Below are positions 1 to 4,936 of a DNA stretch of 5,608 bases, piece after piece. Each line of letters starts with the position of its first letter. Position 1 is the stretch's first letter. A program made the position numbers and the translations under genes. The notes under the pieces were generated by a model. The model was not told the origin of the DNA. It saw only the letters and a list, made by a program, of their open reading frames with translations, and made no database searches. Location: assembly GCA_945876305.1 (NCBI GenBank), contig CAMCOB010000089.1, positions 1 to 5,608 of the forward strand, given 5' to 3'. This DNA comes from Bifidobacterium breve (lineage in GTDB: Bacteria; Actinomycetota; Thermoleophilia; Miltoncostaeales; Miltoncostaeaceae).

Positions 1-31
1 CGCATCAGGCGGATCCGACTTCCTGCACTCA

Positions 32-44
32 ACCCCGACGGGGT
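32..44 (+). other. Short inverted repeat upstream of rpsB
   Basis: ACCCC (32-36) and GGGGT (40-44) are perfect inverted repeats around the loop GAC, giving a 5-bp GC-rich hairpin. No T-run follows, so it does not look like a finished intrinsic terminator. It could be the first stem of the rpsB leader or the remains of an upstream gene end; the sequence does not decide between these. Confidence 0.35.
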
Positions 45-60
45 ACACGTGGGGGGTGGT

Positions 61-78
61 GGTCGGCATATGCCGGCT
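61..78 (+). promoter_or_regulatory. Palindrome / alternative hairpin in the rpsB leader
   Basis: CGGCATATGCCG (64-75) is a perfect 12-bp palindrome. As RNA it could form a stem pairing 61-67 with 72-78 (including two G-U pairs) around an AUAU loop. Its right arm (74-78) is shared with the stem that would pair with the rpsB ribosome binding site, so the two structures cannot coexist. As DNA the palindrome could instead be an operator for a dimeric regulator. Both roles are inferred from symmetry alone. Confidence 0.35.
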
Positions 79-127
79 CCTCCCGCGACCTGTCGGATTT
101 CATCGTCCAAGAACCGACAAGGAGTCG
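74..127 (+). promoter_or_regulatory. Predicted SD-sequestering structure in the rpsB 5' leader
   Basis: CGGCTCCT (74-81) is complementary to AGGAGTCG (120-127), giving 8 bp with one G-U pair. This would bury the AGGAG ribosome binding site of rpsB. Directly inside it, TGTCGG (91-96) pairs perfectly with CCGACA (114-119). The 3' arms abut at 119/120, so the two stems could stack into one helix with a 9-nt bulge at 82-90 and a 17-nt loop at 97-113. In E. coli, S2 is known to repress rpsB-tsf through the rpsB 5' UTR, so a structured leader is plausible here. No resemblance to a named S2 leader family is claimed. The pairings are seen directly; the regulatory role is inferred. Confidence 0.45.
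119..124 (+). promoter_or_regulatory. rpsB ribosome binding site
   Basis: AAGGAG lies 9 nt ahead of the GTG at 134. This supports that GTG as the rpsB start over the later in-frame ATG at codon 6. Five of its six bases fall in the predicted leader stem. Confidence 0.8.
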
Positions 128-133
128 TGACGC

Positions 134-1387
134 GTGCCTGTCGTCACCATGAAGCAATTGCTGGAGTCCGGAGTCCACTTCGGCCATCAGACCCGCCGCT
201 GGAACCCCAAGATGAAGCGTTTCATCTTTGGCGAGCGTTCCGGTATTTACGTCATTGATCTGCAGCAGACGCTTGAGCTGCTGGAGCGCGCGCACACGTT
301 TGTGAAGAACGTCGCAGAGCGCGGCGGCACCGTGATGTTCGTGGGAACCAAGAAGCAGTGTCAGGACAGCGTGCGCGAGCAGGCGATCCGTGCCGGCATG
401 CCCTACGTGTCGCACCGTTGGCTGGGCGGTCTTCTTACCAACTGGTCGACCATCAGCCAGCGCATTCGTCGCCTGCACGAGCTTCGCGCACAGGCAACCG
501 GTGGCCAGCTGGCCCTGCTGCCCACCCGTGAGCGTCTCGCCGCAGAGGCCGAGCTCGTAAAGCTTGAGGCCAATCTCGGTGGCGTCTCGGACATGCAGCG
601 CCGGCCTGACGCCGTGGTGATCCTGGACCTGAACAAGGAGATGATCGGCGTGCGCGAGGCCAACCGCCTCGGCATTCCCGTCGTCGGCCTGGTCGACACC
701 AATTGCGACCCCGACGAGGCGTCGTACATCATCCCCGGTAATGACGACGCGATCCGCTCGTGCTCGCTCATCCTGTCGGTGCTCGCTGATGGGATCCGCG
801 AGGGGAAGGGCCTGGAGCCCGCCGGTGGATACGAGGAGGCCCGCGCGGCCGCCACAATCGCAGCCGCAGCCGGAGACCCCGACGCCGCTCGCGCCACTCG
901 CGCAGCTGCACGCGCGGAGGCTAATGCCGCGGCACTTGCAGCGGCATCTGGCGAGCTGCTCGTTGAGGCTGTTGTGATGACCGAGGCCATCGAGGCAGTC
1001 GCCGAGGCAGAGGCCGTTATCGACATGGCCGAGGCAGTCGTTGAGGCAGCTATCGAAGTCGGCTCCAGCGACGCCCTCGTTGAGGTCGCGATCGTGGCGG
1101 ATGCCGTCGAGGCAGTCGTCGAGGCCGAGGCAGCCATTGTTGTCGCTGCGGCAGTGGTCGAGGCAGTCGTCGAGGCTGAGAACATCGACCCCGCCGCTGA
1201 GGCCGCCATCGTGGCAGAGGCCGTCGAGGTAATCATCGAGGCCGAGGCCGTGATCGAAGCCGCAGCAGAGATCGTTGAAGATGTCGCTGCCGAGGTGATT
1301 CTCGACGAGATCGCAATCGAACTGGCCGCAGACATTGCCGCTGCCGACGTGGCACCGGAGGCAGCTGGAGAGGAGTCCGCGTCGTGA
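134..1387 (+). CDS. rpsB: 30S ribosomal protein S2 with long acidic repeat-containing C-terminal tail
   Basis: S2 is a small-subunit protein bound late in 30S assembly, near the mRNA exit region and S1 where S1 is present. The core is clear at residues 1-225: the N-terminal signature around GVHFGHQTRRWNPKM (13-27), RWLGGLLTNW (95-104), and the second S2 signature from PDAVVILD (158-165) to GIPVVGLVDTNCDP (180-193). A typical S2 ends about 10-30 residues after this core. This protein has 417 residues, so almost half is tail (226-417). From residue 261 onward there is no Lys, Arg or His and no aromatic residue; the tail is Ala, Glu, Val, Ile and Asp. Residues 286-402 form three 39-residue repeats. 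The GTG start has a strong ribosome binding site and gives the family's usual N-terminus. The stop overlaps the tsf start by 4 nt, suggesting translational coupling. The core is certain; the tail's function is unknown. Confidence 0.97.
   Translation: MPVVTMKQLLESGVHFGHQTRRWNPKMKRFIFGERSGIYVIDLQQTLELLERAHTFVKNVAERGGTVMFVGTKKQCQDSVREQAIRAGMPYVSHRWLGGLLTNWSTISQRIRRLHELRAQATGGQLALLPTRERLAAEAELVKLEANLGGVSDMQRRPDAVVILDLNKEMIGVREANRLGIPVVGLVDTNCDPDEASYIIPGNDDAIRSCSLILSVLADGIREGKGLEPAGGYEEARAAATIAAAAGDPDAARATRAAARAEANAAALAAASGELLVEAVVMTEAIEAVAEAEAVIDMAEAVVEAAIEVGSSDALVEVAIVADAVEAVVEAEAAIVVAAAVVEAVVEAENIDPAAEAAIVAEAVEVIIEAEAVIEAAAEIVEDVAAEVILDEIAIELAADIAAADVAPEAAGEESAS
989..1339 (+). repeat. Three in-frame 117-bp repeats in the rpsB tail
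   Basis: Units lie at 989-1105, 1106-1222 and 1223-1339, encoding S2 residues 286-324, 325-363 and 364-402. By hand alignment units 1 and 2 match at 22 of 39 residues, and units 2 and 3 at 15 of 39. Each unit opens with a version of VEAVVEAEAAI. A partial earlier copy may end at residue 285 (GELLVEAVVMTEA). A 20-bp word, GTCGAGGCAGTCGTCGAGGC, occurs exactly at 1106 and 1157, with close variants at 989, 1028 and 1223, so shorter internal duplications also contributed. The pattern fits growth by tandem duplication followed by divergence under selection to stay open and acidic. Confidence 0.75.
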
Positions 1388-1992
1388 GCACCACACAGAT
1401 TCCCGCTGCGTTGGTGAAGGAGCTCCGCGAGAAGACCGGCGCGGGGATGATGGACTGCAAAAAGGCGCTCACCGAGACCGGTGGCGATCTTGATCAGGCC
1501 GTGACACTTCTTCGCAAGCAGGGTCTCGCAGCGGCACAGAAGCGTGCCGGCCGCGACGCGAATGAGGGGACGGTCGCCAGTTACATTCATCAAGGCGGAC
1601 GTCTCGGGGTGCTCGTTGAGGTCAACTGCGAGACCGACTTCGTTGCGCGCACCGACCGGTTCCAGCAGTTCGCCCACGACGTGGCGCTCAACGTGGCCGC
1701 GATGAAGCCGCTGTATGTGTCGTCGGACGACGTTGCCGACGAGTACAAGGCCAAGGAGCGCGAGGTCTACGCCGACCAGGCCAAAGATAAGCCGGAGAGC
1801 GCCCGCGAGAAGATCGTGGAGGGCAAGCTCGCCAAGCATCTGAGCGAGATCTGCCTGCTTCAGCAGCCATTCTTCCGGGACGGCACCGAGAAGAACCAGC
1901 GCACGATGGAGGAGTTGCGCGCGGAGGCCTCATCGGAGCTCGGCGAGAACATCACGATCCGACGGTTCGAGATCTTCCAGCTTGGCGAGTAG
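1384..1992 (+). CDS. tsf: Elongation factor Ts, short form
   Basis: EF-Ts is the cytoplasmic nucleotide exchange factor that releases GDP from EF-Tu. The N-terminal UBA-like module occupies residues 6-45 (VKELREKTGAGMMDCKKAL at 11-29). The core contains NCETDFVAR (81-89), whose TDFV motif (84-87) corresponds to the Asp-Phe pair that intrudes near the Mg site of EF-Tu in E. coli. The C-terminal part has EKIVEGKLAKHLSE and the QPFFRD segment, ending in the usual basic-hydrophobic IRRFEIF. At 202 residues it is much shorter than E. coli (283) or Streptomyces/Mycobacterium (about 270-280) EF-Ts and resembles the compact Thermus type (about 196). It has a GTG start with AGGAG at 1371-1375, 8 nt upstream, and a GTGA overlap with the rpsB stop. 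That overlap implies coupled translation of S2 and EF-Ts. Confidence 0.97.
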   Translation: MSTTQIPAALVKELREKTGAGMMDCKKALTETGGDLDQAVTLLRKQGLAAAQKRAGRDANEGTVASYIHQGGRLGVLVEVNCETDFVARTDRFQQFAHDVALNVAAMKPLYVSSDDVADEYKAKEREVYADQAKDKPESAREKIVEGKLAKHLSEICLLQQPFFRDGTEKNQRTMEELRAEASSELGENITIRRFEIFQLGE

Positions 1993-2773
1993 CGACCAGA
2001 CCGATGGCGCCCCGGGCAGCCCGGGGCGCCTCGACCCGGCGACTTTCTCCCGTGTGCTGCTCAAGCTCTCGGGTGAGGCCCTCATGGGCGATCAGGGGTA
2101 TGGAATCGACCCTGATCGCATTAGCGGTGTCGCCCGCGAGGTGCGCGATGTGCATGACCGTGGGATAGAAGTCGCCATCGTGGTGGGGGCTGGCAATATC
2201 TTCCGCGGGGTGATGGGCGCCGCCAGCGGCATGGACCGCGCCACTGCCGACTACATGGGCATGATCGCCACCATGCTGAATGCATTGGCGATTCAGGATG
2301 CCCTCGAGAAGCTCGATCTCACCACCCGTATTCAGTCGGCAATCGCCATGCAGGAGGTCGCCGAGCCCTATATCCGGCGCCGGGCGATTCGACATCTCGA
2401 GAAGAAGCGCGTCGTGATCTTCGCCGCCGGTACGGGGAATCCGTTCTTCACGACCGACACCACGGCCGCCCTTCGGGCGCTTGAGATCAGCGCCGCCTGC
2501 ATTCTTATGGGGAAGAACAACGTCGAGGGCGTGATGAGCGCCGATCCGCGCGAGGATCCATCGGCAACGCTCATCCCCAGCATCACGCATATGGAGGCGA
2601 TCGAGCGTGGCCTCAAGGTGATGGACACCACCGCACTCACGCTCTGCATGGACAACGATCTGCCACTCCTGGTGTTCAACATGCAGGAGGAGGGCAACCT
2701 CGCCCGAATCCTCAGCGGAGAGCACGTGGGCACAGTGGTCAGCAGCCCGGTGACAGCCGGAGGGAAGGCTTGA
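1982..2773 (+). CDS. pyrH: Uridylate (UMP) kinase
   Basis: This cytoplasmic amino-acid-kinase-fold enzyme phosphorylates UMP to UDP with ATP in pyrimidine synthesis; the bacterial enzyme is usually a hexamer. Visible motifs are the phosphate-binding strand RVLLKLSGEAL (24-34), the glycine loop GAGNIFRG (69-76), the UMP-binding segment GTGNPFFTTDTTAALRA (150-166), and the nucleotide region KNNVEGVMSADPR (178-190). The family often has GGGN where this has GAGN. At 263 residues it is about 20 longer than the E. coli enzyme (241). The extra length is a Gly/Pro-rich N-terminus (residues 1-23). The TTG at 1982 is the most likely start; it overlaps tsf by 11 nt and has no good ribosome binding site. 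The next in-frame candidate, GTG at 2054, would cut into the first strand. The start is therefore uncertain, the identity is not. The gene ends 1 nt before frr. Confidence 0.95.
   Translation: MASSDQTDGAPGSPGRLDPATFSRVLLKLSGEALMGDQGYGIDPDRISGVAREVRDVHDRGIEVAIVVGAGNIFRGVMGAASGMDRATADYMGMIATMLNALAIQDALEKLDLTTRIQSAIAMQEVAEPYIRRRAIRHLEKKRVVIFAAGTGNPFFTTDTTAALRALEISAACILMGKNNVEGVMSADPREDPSATLIPSITHMEAIERGLKVMDTTALTLCMDNDLPLLVFNMQEEGNLARILSGEHVGTVVSSPVTAGGKA
2006..2030 (+). other. Perfect 11-bp all-GC hairpin at the tsf/pyrH junction
   Basis: GGCGCCCCGGG (2006-2016) and CCCGGGGCGCC (2020-2030) are exact inverted repeats around the loop CAG. The stem begins 14 nt after the tsf stop and 22 nt after the proposed TTG start of pyrH, so it lies in codons 9-17 (encoding GAPGSPGR). 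No T-run follows, arguing against an ordinary intrinsic terminator. It could pause polymerase or ribosomes, protect or cleave mRNA between tsf and pyrH, or help initiation at the weak TTG. Part of the symmetry comes from a PGSPG peptide written in GC-rich codons, so coincidence is possible. Confidence 0.55.
2759..2764 (+). promoter_or_regulatory. frr ribosome binding site
   Basis: GGAGGG lies 10 nt ahead of the frr ATG, inside the last codons of pyrH. It is among the strongest sites in the window and suggests that frr is translated well in its own right even though pyrH ends only 1 nt before it. Confidence 0.75.
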
Positions 2774-2774
2774 C

Positions 2775-3329
2775 ATGAAGGAGCGCATCGACGACGCCAA
2801 GCGCCGTATGGAGGGCGCGACCAAGAACTTGTCCAACGAGTTCTCGGCCCTTCGGACCGGACGGGCGAGTACCGCACTGCTCGACCGGATCAACGTCAAC
2901 GCGTATGGCGCCATGACTCCGCTTACGCAGCTCGCCAAGATTCACGCGCCTGAGGCACGCCTCATCACTGTGCAGCCATTCGACAAGACGATGATGACGG
3001 ACATTGAGCGAGCCATCATGGAGTCCGACCTCGGCCTGAACCCGAGCAATGACGGCACCACAATCCGCCTGCCGCTGCCGCAGCTCACTGAGGAACGCCG
3101 CAAGGAGCTGGTCAAGGTGGCGCATCGCATGGCCGAGGAATCTCGCGTGGCCGTGCGCAATGTACGCCGCGACGTCTTGAACGAGATGAAGCGTGCCGAG
3201 AAGGACGGCGAGGTGTCCAAGAACGATCTCGGCAGGGCGCAGGACGAAGTTCAGAAGCTCACAGACGCAGAGGTGAAGACTGTGGACGAGATGCTTGCAC
3301 GCAAGGAAGCGGAGATCATGGAGGTTTGA
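2775..3329 (+). CDS. frr: Ribosome recycling factor
   Basis: RRF works with EF-G to split post-termination ribosomes so that subunits can be reused. At 184 residues it matches the E. coli protein (185). Helix 1 of the three-helix bundle carries the LRTGRAS motif (26-32). The smaller second domain includes LITVQPFDK (63-71). The hinge and second long helix follow with GLNPSNDGTTIRLPLPQLTEERRKEL (87-112). RNVRRD (128-133) carries the conserved Arg cluster that contacts the 50S subunit. No family-conserved segment appears to be missing. The ATG start is 1 nt after the pyrH stop with a strong ribosome binding site. A small hairpin overlaps its stop codon. Confidence 0.98.
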   Translation: MKERIDDAKRRMEGATKNLSNEFSALRTGRASTALLDRINVNAYGAMTPLTQLAKIHAPEARLITVQPFDKTMMTDIERAIMESDLGLNPSNDGTTIRLPLPQLTEERRKELVKVAHRMAEESRVAVRNVRRDVLNEMKRAEKDGEVSKNDLGRAQDEVQKLTDAEVKTVDEMLARKEAEIMEV

Positions 3330-3344
3330 CGGCACCCGCCGTCA
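3327..3344 (+). other. 7-bp hairpin over the frr stop codon
   Basis: TGACGGC (3327-3333) pairs perfectly with GCCGTCA (3338-3344) around the loop ACCC. The left arm begins with the TGA stop of frr. It is followed by CCTTCC rather than a T-run, so it is at best a weak terminator; mRNA processing or reduced read-through into uppS are alternatives. It lies in the 40-nt frr-uppS gap, the longest gap between genes here. Confidence 0.45.
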
Positions 3345-3357
3345 CCTTCCAGACCGC

Positions 3358-3362
3358 AGGAA
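3358..3362 (+). promoter_or_regulatory. uppS ribosome binding site that decides the start
   Basis: AGGAA lies 7 nt ahead of the in-frame GTG at 3370. The upstream in-frame ATG at 3295 lies inside frr, and the downstream ATG at 3436 has no purine-rich site before it. This favours GTG 3370. Confidence 0.6.
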
Positions 3363-3369
3363 CGGGCCA

Positions 3370-4128
3370 GTGACGCTCCTCTCACGCCTCCGGGCCGCCC
3401 GCAGTGCTCTTGGCCGTCGCCACGACGACCGGCCCATGGTTCCCATCGGTCGCGTACCCCGATCCGTGGGCATCATCATGGACGGCAATGGGCGGTGGGC
3501 CCAGCAGCATGGGCTACCGGTCGCTGCGGGGCATCGCGCAGGCGCCAGAGCACTGAGAGAGGTGGTTCGGGCTGCCGGAGACCTTGGGGTGCAAGATCTG
3601 ACCGTCTTCTCGTTCTCGACCGAGAACTGGTCGCGCCCGAGCGACGAGGTTGACGATCTTATGGGGCTCTTCTCGGATCTCATCGATCGGGAGGTCCCGG
3701 ACCTGCATGAGGAGGGGGTGTCGATCCGCTTTATCGGCCGCCTGTCCGCCCTTGATGCGCCCCTGCTTGAGAAAATCGCACGGGCTGAGTCGGTGACCGC
3801 CGGGAATACCCGCATGCGCCTCTTTATCGCGATGAACTATGGCGGCCGGGCCGAGATCATCGATGCTGCCCGCCGGTTTGCGGCGGAGGCTGGCCCCGAC
3901 GCCCCGGACTCGGACTTCGGGAGCTACATGTACGCCGCCGACCTCCGGGAGCCGGAGCTCATCATTCGCACCAGTGGGGAGCAGCGGCTTTCGAACTTCC
4001 TGCTGTGGCAGTCCGCGTACGCCGAGTTGGTGTTCTCCGACCAGTTGTGGCCGGACTTCGGACGTGATGATCTCGCAGCCGCGTTTGCCGACTACGCGGC
4101 CCGCGACCGGCGGTTCGGCAAGCGATGA
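3370..4128 (+). CDS. uppS: Undecaprenyl diphosphate synthase (cis-prenyltransferase)
   Basis: This enzyme adds isopentenyl units in cis to farnesyl diphosphate to build the C55 carrier used for peptidoglycan and other wall polymers. From the GTG start it has 252 residues, close to E. coli UppS (253). GIIMDGNGRWA (34-44) holds the catalytic Asp38, matching E. coli Asp26. GHRAGA (54-59), TVFSFSTENWSRP (78-90), AMNYGGRAEI (154-163) and IIRTSGEQRLSNFLLWQSAY (198-217) are the other conserved regions; the last binds diphosphate and completes the dimer site. The first 28 residues are basic and variable. Product length cannot be read from sequence, so a shorter or longer polyprenyl product remains possible. 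The ATGA overlap with cdsA suggests coupled translation. An upstream ATG at 3295 would extend the protein by 25 residues into frr and is considered unlikely. Confidence 0.95.
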   Translation: MTLLSRLRAARSALGRRHDDRPMVPIGRVPRSVGIIMDGNGRWAQQHGLPVAAGHRAGARALREVVRAAGDLGVQDLTVFSFSTENWSRPSDEVDDLMGLFSDLIDREVPDLHEEGVSIRFIGRLSALDAPLLEKIARAESVTAGNTRMRLFIAMNYGGRAEIIDAARRFAAEAGPDAPDSDFGSYMYAADLREPELIIRTSGEQRLSNFLLWQSAYAELVFSDQLWPDFGRDDLAAAFADYAARDRRFGKR

Positions 4129-4913
4129 CCAGCCGCCTTCTCGTGGCAATCCCGGGCATCGCGATCATTCTTCTGGCGGTGGCGCTCGGGGGACCGGTCT
4201 TCGCCCTCTTCGCGCTGGCGGTCGCAATCGGCGCCCTCTTTGAGTTCTATTCGCTCACCGCCGCGTTTATGCCATTGCGGGCAGCGGGATACGCCACTGC
4301 GGTTGCCACCGTGTTGCTGGCGCTCTGGGTGACGCCGTCGGAGCGCGCCATCATCCTGGCGCTCGCTCTGGGGCTTCTGTTCGCGGCGCTCGCGGCACTT
4401 CGCCTGTCCAACCGCGAGGAGATCACTCTGCGCGTGGGGATGACCCTCTTCGGCGCGATGTACATCGCATTCCCGGTTGGCGTGCTGGTGCTCATGCGCG
4501 GTCTTCCCGATGGCGCCGGTGTCATCGTCAACCTTCTCGTCGGCGTGTGGATCTTCGACACGTTCTCGTACTTCGGCGGCAAGCTGTGGGGATCACGGCC
4601 GATCGCACCGCGGACGTCACCCAATAAGACGTGGGAAGGATTTATCACCGGCGTGGCCGGCGGCACCCTCGGTGTGTTCGTGGCTGGCCTGTATATGGAT
4701 TGGATCAACGGCTGGCAGTCGCTCATCGTGGGGGTCGTCATCTGCCTGTCTGCCTTCATCGGCGATCTGTTTGAGTCGATGATCAAGCGTGACGCCGGGG
4801 TGAAGGACTCGGGCCGGATCCTGATGGGGCACGGCGGAGTGCTCGACCGATTCGATTCGCTGCTTTTCGCGTCACTCGGGACGTATCTGGTGACCGTATG
4901 GCTAATCTTCTGA
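4125..4913 (+). CDS. cdsA: Phosphatidate cytidylyltransferase (CDP-diacylglycerol synthase)
   Basis: This integral membrane enzyme converts phosphatidate and CTP to CDP-diacylglycerol, the precursor of bacterial phospholipids. It has 262 residues (E. coli 285) and several hydrophobic segments, approximately at 5-22, 24-45, 52-69, 74-92, 104-124, 130-150, 173-190 and 198-214. The CDP-alcohol-forming site is visible as WIFDTFSYFGGKLWG (142-156), SPNKTWEG (165-172) and the full family signature from SMIKRDAGVKDSG (218-230) through GHGGVLDRFDS (235-245), with conserved Lys, Asp and Gly residues present. The ATG overlaps the uppS stop and no clear ribosome binding site precedes it, so expression probably depends on translation of uppS. 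Confidence 0.95.
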   Translation: MTSRLLVAIPGIAIILLAVALGGPVFALFALAVAIGALFEFYSLTAAFMPLRAAGYATAVATVLLALWVTPSERAIILALALGLLFAALAALRLSNREEITLRVGMTLFGAMYIAFPVGVLVLMRGLPDGAGVIVNLLVGVWIFDTFSYFGGKLWGSRPIAPRTSPNKTWEGFITGVAGGTLGVFVAGLYMDWINGWQSLIVGVVICLSAFIGDLFESMIKRDAGVKDSGRILMGHGGVLDRFDSLLFASLGTYLVTVWLIF

Positions 4914-4924
4914 TCGCCTCCGCG

Positions 4925-4930
4925 TAGGAT
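4925..4930 (+). promoter_or_regulatory. Possible -10 element for a leaderless M42 peptidase transcript
   Basis: TAGGAT fits the TANNNT pattern of bacterial -10 elements and ends 6 nt before the ATG at 4937, so transcription could begin at the start codon itself, as is common in actinobacterial leaderless genes. No convincing -35 is seen. The same bases contain AGGA (4926-4929), 7 nt from the ATG, which could instead be an ordinary ribosome binding site within the operon. Confidence 0.4.
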
Positions 4931-4936
4931 CGGGCC

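Noticed and set aside
2..130. Open frame ending in TGA just before rpsB, possibly the tail of an upstream gene
   Set aside because: All three forward frames are open here and the 42-codon translation shows no recognisable motif, so it cannot be called a gene end.
989..1339. Regular repeats considered as a CRISPR array or satellite
   Set aside because: Units are in frame, divergent, without unique spacers, and encode a continuous S2 tail.
29..1396. Long antisense open frame opposite rpsB, with Leu/Asp/Gly-rich repeats in its translation
   Set aside because: It mirrors rpsB, whose GAG/GCC/GTC-rich repeat codons lack stops on the other strand. Its apparent repeats are the reverse complement of the S2 tail, and it matches no recognised family.
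403..1839. 478-residue antisense open frame across rpsB and tsf
   Set aside because: It spans two certain genes in the opposite direction, its Ala/Ser/Thr-rich composition reflects reversed GC-rich codons, and there is no independent start signal.
2006..2030. Intrinsic terminator at the tsf/pyrH junction
   Set aside because: The stem is strong but the following bases are TCGACCCGGC with no T-run, and it lies inside the likely pyrH reading frame.
3295..3369. Upstream ATG extension of uppS into frr
   Set aside because: It lies in the end of frr, lacks a suitable ribosome binding site, and adds a basic stretch not needed for the fold; GTG 3370 gives the family's usual length.
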